From the NCBI GenBank assembly GCA_018881555.1, contig JACAXG010000081.1, positions 3,356,674-3,420,673 of the forward strand: 64,000 bases of DNA, read 5' to 3'. Position 1 is the stretch's first letter. Each line of letters begins with the position of its first letter. A program made the translations under genes and the position numbers. This document shows, in pieces, positions 22,856 through 34,800 of this stretch. This stretch comes from Amblyornis subalaris (Eukaryota; Chordata; Aves; Passeriformes; Ptilonorhynchidae). A model generated the notes under the pieces. That model had not been told where the DNA came from. It did not search any database and saw only the letters and a program-made list of their open reading frames with translations.

Positions 22856-25800
22856 GTGAGCCCCCAGCCCCGGCCCCTCCCACCCCTTCCCCACAGTCAG
22901 TGTCCTTCCTGGGGCGGCCAGGAAACAGCTCTGCTCCTGGTGAGGGCCATGGGGGTGGAAGAGAGTCAGCTGTGCTCCGTGTCCTGGGGTCCCTGTGCAT
23001 GGAGGCTTGGAGACAAGCCCCCAAATCCATGGGGTGTTNTGTGTGGGGCTGTAGCAGAGCCCTGTCCCTGACAGTGCTCTGGGACAGTGGGAGTTGGGGA
23101 GTGGTGTCAGTGAGAGGAGGTGACAGGGCAGAGAGAGGGGGTGAGGTCTGTTCCCGGTGGTTGGGTGTCCCTGAATGGACCACGAGAAGTGAAGGTGTCC
23201 CCTTATGCCCACCCAGGTTTGGACCAGAGGCTCTGTCCTCATCCGTGACTCGGTTTCTCTGCTCTGTGTAGGGTGATGATAGAGGAACCTTCAGCCAGAG
23301 CCCAGGAGCAGAGGAGGGTTACCCTGGGGTGCCTTGCCCAGACTAGGGCAGGGGCAGGGCAGGGATCAGGACAGGGAGAGCACTGGGTGGTGAACCAGGG
23401 CACAACNTCTGTGCTCAGGGGGCTGTGACACACTCCTGGGACTGCATGTGTCCCCCCCGGTCTCCCACTTGAGATCTCGAAGGGTTCCTGCTCCGCTCTG
23501 GATTTGTAAGGCTGTGTGGGTGTCAGCCAGTCGGGAAAGCGGGGCTGCGGGAATATCCTTCTGGAGTGTGTTGCCACCTCGTGGTCTCCCTCGATCCTGT
23601 TTTTTTGTCTTGGAAGGGACAAAAAGCAGCAGCTTCCTCCCACCTTTCACCCACCACTCACTATTGCAGACCTTCCTCTGCTGCCTCTCAACCAGCCTTG
23701 CCCAGGATGAAGCAGCCCCTTGATCTCCCTCTTTATCACCCCAAATCTCTAGACCTTGCCTGCCCTTGCTGTGCTTCCCAGATCTTTTCTGAGCCGGGAG
23801 CAGCAGAGAGCTGTGGCAGTGGGATTTGCATAGGGCCACAACAATATTCCCTGAGCTGGCCATTTCCTGAAATTATCCATTACGGCTCTGCCATCCCTTT
23901 GCTCGGCACAGGAGCTGGGTCAGAGCCCAGCACTGCTCACACCAAGCCAGGGCTGCNTCGTGTTCCCTTCACCTTCATCAGTGTCAAACTCCACCCTGCT
24001 CCTCACCCCAGCGCGGCTCCTTTGGAAATCCTCTGTCAGCTCGGGTCTTAGGGAAATAGGGCGAGGATATTAAGGGTGATTAAATTAGCATTGCTGGTGG
24101 GATTTGACTACTCACTATCGCTTCCTTTCCTTGATGAGCTGTGAGTACATCACGTGGTGGATGCCTCAGCTGCATTGCTGCCACGGAGAAAAATGGATAT
24201 GGATAGCCCAGGGANCCTGCCTCTGCTCTCTGTCCCTTCCAGCAGGACTTAAATATGTGAGGATCTTCCCTCTTATCCCGTGGCAGCTGAATTTGTTTGG
24301 AAGCTTTCTTTGTTCCGGTAGCCCGCAGCAGCCTCGGCAGCTCCTGCATCTCTCCAGGAGCTCCTCTGCGGCTGTGAGCCAGATTTTCCTTTCCCAAAGC
24401 TGTGTCAGCTCTTCCCTGGTACGTTGTAATTACACACGTACCCACTCATTCTGCTCTTGGGAACACTTCCTACAAGTCTGTCCAATACAGATGTCATCTG
24501 CAAGTCCTCTGGATGTGCCTGTATCACTGGGGTCCTGTAGCTACTTTGGGCTCTCTCTATATTCTTTCCACAAACTATTCCTCAAATTTCTCTTGTTCTC
24601 CTTGCTGAGTTGTTCCATCCGGTGGCTGAGGGCTCAGCCTTTGGTCTTTCCTCGCTAGGACACAACATTATTCCTGAAATATGTCACTGTACTCCTGGCA
24701 GCAGAGCTGCATGAGCTTCTCAGGGGCTTAGAGAATCATGGAATCACAGAATCATTTAGGTTTGAGAAGGCCTCAGATCGAGTCCAGTCTTTCCCCCAGC
24801 ACTGCCGTGTTTACCACACAACCATATCTCCAAGTGCCACATCCGCTTGTTATTTGAACACTTTCAGGGATGGCGACTCCACCACTGCCCTGGGCAGCTC
24901 GTGTCAGTGTCTGACAACCCTTTCAGGGAAGAAATTTTCCCCAATACCCAACCTAAAACTCCCCTGGCACAACTTGAGGCTATTTCCTCTCATCCTGTCC
25001 CCTGTTCCCTGGGAGCAGAGCCCAACCCCCCACCTGGCTGCGCCCTCCTGTCAGGGAGTTGTGGAGAGCCAGAAAGTCCCCCCTGAGCCTCTTTTTCTCC
25101 AGGCTGAGCCCCCCCCGGTTCCCTCAGCCACTCCTGCTCCAGACCCTTCCCCAGAAATGTTGCCCTTCTCTGGACATGCTCCAGCACCTCAATGTCTTTC
25201 TTGTCATGACGGCCTCAGAACGGAACCCAGGATTCGAGGTGAGGCTTCTGTTCCTCCTGCTTGGAGACGTGGTTGGCATCTGCTCTGAGCTGCCGGCAGC
25301 ACATCCTCAAACAGCCTTTGTGCTGCCGACAAAAACAAAACCCTTTTAGCTGCCCCTTTTAGTTCCGCTTAAACAAACTTCCTAGTTTTTTTATGTAGTT
25401 CCCTGTTTTAGATTCAATGCTGCAGCTGAGGTTTGGCTTTGGGTGCTCCTGCAGGAACGTTTAATCCAAGCTGGGGAATAATTCACTGATNGTAGTGTTT
25501 GGAGCCAATTCGAGGGCTGTGGGTTCCCAAGGAGCTGCTCCAAGAAGTAATCATTTTTGGTGGCTAAATTTAGATTTAGCATCACTGTTTGCCCAAAATA
25601 CACCCCAAGAGGCGCAGGGAGTGATGGAACTCCCTGTTCCTGAAGCACTCATGAGCTCTGGGTTGGCTGCAGAGCACTGTGCTTGTGGGCAGCCTCTGGG
25701 GCCGGGCAGCCCTGTCTTGGGGTGTCCCTTCCTGCCCAGATGTGAGGGTTCAGTCTGCAGTGGTTCAGCATGGGGTGCTGCTGCAGGGGCTGGTCCCAGG

Positions 25801-28800
25801 TTTGTCCCTTGGCATCCTTTCACTCACAGCCTCCACTCCCCAGCATGGCCCACTGTCACATCCCCTGGGATCGGTGCCACCAGCCCAGCTCGTCCTGTCC
25901 TGGGTCTGGGGTGATCTTGAGGTGCAGATGTTGAAGTGCAGGGGAAGAAGGGGCNGAGCAGGGGCAGCCCAGACACGAGAGCACGTCTGGCCTTTCCACT
26001 ACGCTGGGGTTTGGGGGCAGGACCAGTCTCCAGGTGTGTTTACCACCAGTCCTGGTGGCATGCCCAGCCCTGCTCCAAGGTGGGTGGACAGGATTGTGGT
26101 AGAATGTTGCCTTTGTGGGGGTGACTTGTGAGGAGGCACAGACCCCTCACCACAACCCTGGGGAGACATGAGCACCACTAAACACCATGGTGTGCATGTC
26201 CCAGTGGGTCCTGGACTGTGGGACACTGGGCTGGCACTAAGCAGGGAAAGGGGACTGTCCNTTGTCAGCTGAGATGGAGGGGGTCCAGGACAGACAGCGT
26301 CCCTGCAACCACACTCCTGGGAGCCTCTGGCCTTGCCTGACTCCCTCAAAATGGGCAGTTCTGGTTTCTGAGCACTTGCAGACCCAGTTCTGGGGGGTTG
26401 AGGTAGGGCACAGACCTCCACTGCCCCCTGTGCCCTGCCCTAACCCNGCTTCCGGCCGTCCTCACAGCTCCCTGGAGATGACCTGCTACGACAGCGATGA
26501 AGCCAACCCCCGGAGCGTCTCCAGCCTCTCCAACCGCTCCTCCCCACTGTCCTGGCGCTACGGGCAGTCCAGCCCGCGCCTGCAGGCCGGGGACGCGCCG
26601 TCGGTCGGGGGGACCTGCCGCTCCGAGGGCACNCCGAGCTGGTACATGCACGGGGAGCGGGCGCACTACTCGCACACCATGCCCATGCGCAGCCCCAGCA
26701 AGCTGAGCCACATCTCCCGCCTGGAGCTGGTGGAGGCGCTGGACACCGACGACGTGGAGCTGAAGTCGGGGTACATGAGTGACAGCGATCTGATGGGGAA
26801 GACGCTGACGGAGGATGATGACATCACCACAGGGTATGTGCCCGCGCGGAGAGGCGTGCTCGTTTTGGGGCTCTCCAGGAGGTTTCACTCACTCTGTTCG
26901 GCCAGCNGTAGGGGAACACCTGGCACAGTGGGGAGGACTGGAGGAGCATGTAAATCACAGCCAGTCNGGTCATGGGTGGACCGTGTCCCCACATCCCAGC
27001 AGATGCTTTCCCACCAGTAGGGCTGGTGGTGCTGGGCCAGCTGAAACTTCTTGGGGCTGATGGGCCTCTGAGCTGGGTTGAGCTGCTCTCCCAGCATGTG
27101 GGAAGTGTCCAGCTTGATCTGGGTGTTTTCAGAGCGGGGGGCTGAGAAAAATGCTTGGTCTGTGGCTGCAGAAGCCCTGAGCCAGAGTCCTGCTGGGGTG
27201 AGTGCTGCTGCTTTCAGAAGCGCTCCCCAAGTTTACACCAGTCAGCCTGAGCAGCTTCCTGTGACCCTGATGTCCTGTGTCTGGCTGGGACTGCTGGTGG
27301 TCTGTGGTGGGACAGGCTGGGTCAGATCTCAGCATCCCCATGGGAACCAGGCACCGAGGCGTCATTGCTGATGGGTGACACCGTGTGGAGCAGGGTGTGC
27401 TGCTGAGCAGGGTCACTCCTTCTGAGGCCCCCATTGGCCTCCATCCCTCCACCCACAGGGCCAGGGGCATCTCCTGCCAGATGGGCACAACTCAGCACAC
27501 CCAGGGCTTGCGTTTTCTTTCCAGATGTGTCCAGTTCCTGCTGCACTGTTGAGGTGCCCCTGACTCTGGCAAGGGTCCAGGGTTTGAACATGTTGGAGGT
27601 TTCCTGTTTCAGCACAGGAGAAAATAAATAACTCGGGTGTTTGAGCTGTCCCAGAGCAGGAGGAGGTATTTGGCTTCCTGACAGTGCTGCTCTGGTCCTC
27701 CTGGGGTGGCCATAGTCACGTCAATTTAGTGTAAGATAGACACAGCCTGTGGCTTCACACCCGTCCTGGGCCCAGTGCTCCCCAGATATGGCCGAGAGGT
27801 GCATGCTGCTGTTGNAGGGGACACACCATTGGGTATCTGCTGGCTTCTGCCTCTGCTGTGGTCCAGCTCAGAGGTGAGAATGTCTGTGGCACCATGGGTG
27901 TCAGACCCATCCTCCCTGTGGGCATGTGGGGTGACCCTGGGGGATGCCCTGTGCTTGTGAGCAAGACAACCTTGTGCTGGCTCAGCATAGACCCTCCTGG
28001 AGATCTTAACCCATTGCTTGGCAGCCAGAGGTGCCTTCTGCCACGGGTCACTGGGCTGCGGAGTATGATTGGTAGTGGGGTGGATTTGGACTGCCCTGGA
28101 TGGCTGGGGTTGCAGCGGGACTGGCTGTCAGGATCAAAGGCTCCNCTGCTCCCCATGTCCCTCCTTGTCTCATCATGGTGCTGTTCATGCAGGCAGATAA
28201 CCTCGGGGTGCCCTTGGCTTTGGAGGCAATGCTGGGAGGGATGACCGGAGCGTCACTTTGTCTCCATCAGCCACTGAGCAGGCGGAGTGTGGACAGGGCC
28301 AGGGACCCATAGCAGCTCAGGCCAGCATTGCTCTGAGCAGGATTTGCTTCTCCTCTGGGAAGGGACAAACTCTGGGTGTGGAGCCCTGCATGGTGGAGCC
28401 TCTGCGAGGCCCTGGCAGCGCCACAGTCCCCTGGTGTGGGTAAGGCTGTCAGTGCTGTGGTGAGCTGAGCCGTGGCCAGGTGCCACAGTCCCTGTTCCTG
28501 TGCAGAGTCCCCAGCACGATGCCCTGGATGTGCCCAAAGTTCCCTACCATGCCGTGCCAGAGACAGATTGGGTGCTCTGTGCTGGGTACCCTCCTCAAGG
28601 TGGGGTGTGGGAGTGAGCCGGGGCAGCACACGACCCCCTTATCTGCAGGGGCATGTCCTGGGAATCAGCCGTTTCACTGGGATGTTGCGGGCACAGGGCC
28701 GTGGTGACCCTACAGCTTCATCTCCCGTGGCCCCACAGCAGAACTTCGGGGGGTCTCCCAGAGTGAGCAGCATGGCAGGGTCTCTGTCCCCACAACCTGC

Positions 28801-31800
28801 CTCTGGCTGGGTGGTGGGGGGACACTGGGGTCTCCTCCCCACGAACCTGGACACTCTGGGTTCAGAGCCAGGGCAGGAGAGCAGGGGCATCCCCTCCTTC
28901 CCAGAGCCAGATGGGATAAGGAGCTTGCCAGGATCACTCATCCAACACAGCCCCTCATCCAGCCCCCGCTCAGCCAGCACATCCCCTCATGCAGTGCAGC
29001 CCCTCATCCATCCTCCTTTCATCCATCCTCCCGTCATCAAGCACAGCCCCTCACCCAGTGCAGCCCCTCACCCAGCGCAGCCCCTCATCCAGCCTCACTG
29101 GCTCTGACCTAGAAAGCCACCACCGCCCCAGGCCCCATCTCCCGGTGCCGCTAATGCACCGGGCAGGAGCCGCGTGCTGCAGATGGGGCCAGCAGCCCCC
29201 AGCCCGGGCCGCGGGGCAGCGTCCCCTGCACCGCGCCGGCGCACACCCGGGCTTGTAGGGCAGTGGGTCAGAGACAGATCAGAGGATGCNGTGACGCGTC
29301 CCCGTTGGAGACGTGTGGGGCCGTGGGATGCAAGCCGGCATCCCTGTGGCTCTGCAGGGCAGCAGCCTGGAAGGAGCGAGGGCAGAGGTAGGTGAGGCCG
29401 GGGAGACTGCCCGCAAGGTATTGGGTGGATTCAGCTGGGGGGAGGTTGGGGTGAGCCCAGCCTGGGAGACTGTGGGGAACTCAGGACCCAGCTCAGAGAG
29501 GGAGTGGGATGGTCAAGTCTGAGCCACGATTGGCTGGGTACACCCAAGCCCCCAGCAGCATTCCTGTGTCAGCCAAATGTGCCGGCATCCTGGCTCCTCG
29601 CCCAGCCGTGCCTGAGTCCATCGGCTTGACATTTGCAGCTCCCCTCCACCTGCTGCCGGTTTCAGTGGGTGGAAATCTGTGGNTTTGGCCCCTTGTTCGG
29701 CGGCACATCTCTTCTTTTGTTCCTGGTGTCCTTGTGCACTGCNGCAGGCCAGAGACCTGGCACAGGGAACACTCACCAGATGTGACCAGTGTGATGTGAC
29801 TGAAGGGATGGAAGGGATGGTGCTGCTCTCCTGCCCTGTCCTGCCTGTCCTTGAGGCCTGGGCAGGGCAGAGATAGCACCCAGCCCTGGGCTTTTTCTCT
29901 GACACTGAAATCTCTTTGCTCCCTTCCTTGGTCAACTCTGGTTCCCACCTACCACCATTCAGTGGCCACTCACTGTTCCCTGCCCCGATGCCAGTTCCAG
30001 GAGGGGTGCGGTGCCACTGGTGACACTTTCCCACCCGTCCAGGCTGGGGATGATTCCTGGACACTGGTGGTCACTCCACCAAGTGCACTCCACCGTGAAG
30101 TTCCCAAGGGACATCTCTGTCTGCATAGCCCCTGCGTGAGTGCCTTCATGTGCAGACCGGCACGTGAACCAGGCAGTGGTGAGGAGCATGGAGCGGGATG
30201 TACGAGCCAGNTTCGGCCTGGTTTTGTTCTGGCTGTGTCCTGCATGCCTGAGCAGTGCTACCACAGCGTGGCCGCATGTTGGTGTGTCTCCCCCAGTGCC
30301 AAGTGTGTGCAGAACCTGACCTGAGGTGATGTGTCCTGGATGCTGGCTTAGCACCACCCCTGGATGTTCCCTGGAGCCAGTTGGGTCACGAGCGGAGTGA
30401 GTGGGATGCTGTGAGGCTTTGCTGCAGTCGGGAGCTCATGGGGTGCAGAGGGAGCNAGTGGGGCTGGCTGCTGAGTCAGCNCCTTCTGCTGNGGTGGCTG
30501 CGGGAGCGGTGATGGTCTGTGTGTGCTGCAGGGCTGTGGCGTGCGGGCATCGCTCCAGAGCTGGTCCCTGGGGCTCTGCAAGTCCCTTGGGGCTTCCAGA
30601 GCCCTGGGGGATTCTTTGTGTAACCCTAGGACTGCTGAGATTTGGGGGTGTCCTTTGGACTCTCTTTTGTTGGAGGTGGAAAGGGAGGCAGCATTGCATC
30701 CCAACGCAGCAGTGGCAGCATCTGCACCCTTGTAAGCTGGGTACTGCCCTGGCTGTGCTTGTGGGCATGAAATGGAGCCGAGGCAGCAGCTTTTGGAATT
30801 GGGAGCGTGGGACATGTATGTCCAGTTCATGGCATACCCCAGGCATCGTCCAGGTCACTGCGATGGTGCTGCTGGCAGCCGGGCACTGCAGAGCCTGTGG
30901 TCCTCTCCGGCAGGGCTGGGGGCTGCCAGCAGCATCCTCGCAGGAGGGATGCTCTGGAGCTGACACCCGCCACGCTCCGGCTGGCCTGGCTTTGGCTTCC
31001 TCGGAGCTCCTCAGGCTCGGCGCAGCCCGTAGGCGGGAGCAGATGTTTGGCTCGGCTCCCCAAGAGCAGCAGGGGAGCNGCCGCCCTCCTGCTGCTCCAA
31101 GCAGGATTGGTGCTGGCGCCTGCTCCCTTCCCTCGAACGCCCCTCGTTCTGCTTTGGCTGATCCAGGATGACCCCTTGCCCCATCCCACTGAGCCCATGA
31201 AGTCATTCCTCATTGGGGACATCCCACGGGGCANGGCTGCGGCCCTGCACGTGGCCCGGCGTGTGTGGGGGGCCCTGGCCTGGCTGGCCAGGGAGCGATG
31301 TTGTATAAATATTTGCTGGGCTGCGCCGTGTGCCGAGCTCGGCGGGTTCCTCCCTCCAGCTGGGGACATGGGATGCTCCCAGAAAGAGGCCTCAGGACTG
31401 CGCTGGGCACGGCCACCATTGAAGTGCCTTCCTGTGCACTGGCTTCCAGCAGCTCCATGTTTTGGGGTTTGGGTTGAGCCCAGCTCTGGCCCCTGGCCCC
31501 TGGGACTGTGACAGCAGTTGCATAAGGCATGTTTTGAGAAGAGAATCCTGGGGTTGTGGGGCTCAGGGGTGCAGGGCATTTGAGGGTCAGTGCACGCCCA
31601 GGATGTGGGAAGCTGCTGGCCCCTGCGGCTTGTTGATGAGGCTGAATGCAGACATGGAGTAGAGCTGAGCACAGGGCTGGACCTTGCACACCCACATGCC
31701 TTGGGGAGAGCTGCTGGGGAGAATCTGACCCCAAATCCACCTGGCCCTCTGCTTGCTACCCGGCGACCTCAAGATCTGGCTTTTTCATATGCCGTGTGCC

Positions 31801-34800
31801 ATCCTGCTGCCTGCAGAGGGGCCTGGCCACTGTGGGCTGAGGTGTCCGAGGTCACCGGCTTGTCCAGACAACAGGAAAAATAGGAATTTCGCAAGCGGGC
31901 TGAGTCACACCGCTCCCCACCCCGGTACTGCCCTGGGACTCTCTGAGCATCGCACGTGGCCGCTGCAACCCCCCGTGCACCGCGGGGTCCCGGGTCAGGC
32001 TCCCTGTGTCACCGAAACTGCCAGTGGAGATCCCTGCACTGGGACACGCTTCCTCTGGGGTTTCTACTGCCCGGGGTGGGGTCAGAGGGGTGACCAAAAC
32101 TCAGCTCGCAGCCCTGCTGACACAGCGACCAGGAGTGTGGTTGGGGTCCGTGGCTGATGTCACTGCGGCGGGCGGTGAGTGCTGGCTGACCCACCATGGC
32201 CTTGGCCTTGCTGCTGCAGGGAAATCAGACCCCGCTATCACTGCAGTTGATGGCGCAGGGCTGGGGAGGAGGCACAGCCTGGCCACGGGTCCCCCCTTGC
32301 AGGGACCATGCACACTCAGGGGTCCTGTGAGAGGAGTCCCCTGCACNCCTCAGGGACCTGGGGAGCCAGAGACCAGAGGCAGTGCTGCCTGGAGAACGGG
32401 GTCCTGATCAGCTGTAGGATGTGATGTTGATCCTCTCCTCTTGCTGGGTGAGCTCGGGCAAGTCAGATTCCCCTTCCCTGCCTCAGTTTCCTCATCCGTC
32501 AGATTTCTGCAGTTTCCTGTTCCTTTGAGAGCAGCTTCAGAAAAAGGTTCCAGATCCCAGTACCCAAAATCCAAGCAGGAAACACCCAGGGTCAAGGTAG
32601 CNGGACTTTCTGCAGGCTGGAGCTATCTGAGGGGGTACCTGGGGATCTGGGAGGGGTCCTGGAGGGTACGGAGGGGTTTAAGGGGGCTGTGGGGATCCTG
32701 AGGAAGTCAGGGAGTGTTGTAATGCCCTGAGGTGGTTCCTGATGTGGATGTGAGGAGGATGCAGAGCCTTGCCTGCATCCATGGGGAACTCCCAACACCC
32801 CCAACAGGATTTTTGAAGCTAATTGTTTTTTCTGCCCCATTAAGTGGAGGAGAGGGGGAGGGTGGGAAGAGCCCCGGCTGTGCCCATGCTTTCCTCACTG
32901 CTTCTGTCTCAAGTCACAGCATGAGGCTGGGGTTGGGGGCACCAGTGCTACAGAGCCCCCTCGGTGCCAGTGACCCACTGATGTGGGGTGTGGGACCCCC
33001 TCGGTGGAGGCCTCATGTTTCCTCCTCTGCGACAGGAGGAAGGGGCCAGGTTAGACCAGAAGGGAGTTGCTTCCATCCGTGGTGGGCTTCAGGCTGGCAG
33101 TGGGGATCTGGCTGGACTAGCCTGGCAGGGACACGAGTGTCAGGAGCCCCAGCTGGTGCCACTGGGTCTGTCTGGTACATGGGCAGGTGTCTGTGCTGCT
33201 GTGAGACAGGTGAAGCAGGGAGAGTTCAAAACACTCCAGCTCCAACAGCAACCTCTGCTGAGAAATGTGCTGGGCNTGCTCCTCTGTGCAGGGGTCAGTG
33301 CCCATGCTGATGGCCATGGGTCTGCTGTGACCAGCAGTGATTCTCACAGCAGGCCCGTGGCTCTGGTGAGGTCAAAGCTGCCCCTCTAAGGGGCTGCAGT
33401 GCTGGGCTGTGCCGGGCTATGCTGGGCTGGCTCCTCTGCCACCCTGCATGTCCNGAGCCCAGATCTGGGCCCAGTGGAAGCTGCTTTGAGCACTGCCTGA
33501 GCCGGCCGTGGTGGGGCGAGGCAGCCAGCCAGGAGAAGAGAAGGGAAGGGACGGCATCCGGCATCATGCCAGGCCGGAGGGGCCGGAGGGATGCAGTGCT
33601 GGACAGGCTGTGCCGCCGCACCCGTTGGCGCACGTGGCTGTGGGGCCATCACTCCACCTCAGGACTGGCTGTGCCACCAGCCTCTGCCCGGGGTTGGTGG
33701 GTGTGGGCACAGGCTGATCGGTGGGGACAGGGATGGTCAGGTATCCCTGTCCTGCCATGCCGTGCTGTGTGGTGAGCGATGGGGCAGTGGGGAAGGAGCC
33801 AAGAGGCGTTGCCGGTGCTTTAAGGAAGGAATTACTTATTTCCCAGCCCGCAGGGATGGGGTCTGTCTTGCCAAGGCTGCAGTTAACCCTCTCTGCCCTC
33901 CGTGGCTGGGCTGGTGAAGGTGTCCGTATTGTCACCATCCTGGTGGGGACCCTTCCCCGCAGCATGGCTCCTGCTCTGATGTGAGAGAGAGAAAAAAGGA
34001 CAGATATAGGGGTTTTGGTGGATGAAAGGCAGAGCAGGGCAGGCGGTGGTGTCCTTTTTGGGAGTGAGCTCTGGGATTGCTGGGAGCAGCTGTCCCGCAC
34101 CCCACAGTGGGACCCACATCGGGACGTGGTGCCTTTCGGGAGGGAGAACAGGGCAGTTTGGGGGGCACTGGGGCGAGGCTGAGGAGTGGCCTTTGGTATG
34201 ACATTGTGGGCTGGACTGGGGGTCACTAGTGCTGTGTTTGGGGATGTGAATGGCAGCTTGGGGGCTCTGCGGGCATCTGGAGGGTCGCTGGGGGACAGCA
34301 GGGACAGGGGTGGGGGCCGTGGGCTGGGCGGCAGAACGTGGGGACATGGACGCGGGGCTGGCGGCTGGGGCGGGCGGGGCTGGGAGCCGAGGCCGCGGGC
34401 CCGTCCCGGCGGGAACGGGGAGGAGCCGAGGGACGGCGGAGCGGGGTCCGATGCCGCTGTCGCTTTAAGGCGCGGGCAGCGGGGCGGTCCCGCCGCCCCC
34501 CGCCCCTCTCGCCCGCCCGGCGGGTCCGCGCCGCGCCGCGGGCAGCACGATGCTGCGGGCGGGGAGGCCGCGCCGCGCCCCGCGCCTCGCCAGCAGGTAC
34601 CGCACGGGCGGGGAACGGGCAGCGCACCGGCACCGGGCGGGCGGGGGCGCGGCCGGAGCCCGGCCCCGGCAGACAAAGCCCCGCGCCCCGGGGCCGCTCC
34701 GCGGGCGGTGCTTTGTCTCGGCCGCGCTGCGGGGGGGCGAAAGGGGGTCGGGGCAGCGCGGCCGCGCCCGGCACCGCGGCATCGGGACATCGGGGCTGCT

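Larger units (their letters stand above)
22856..26467 (+). other. NAV1: NAV1 intron (3.6 kb)
   Basis: No exon is seen. It contains a CR1 fragment (24731-25245) and an AT-rich candidate element (24060-24210). Confidence 0.85.
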
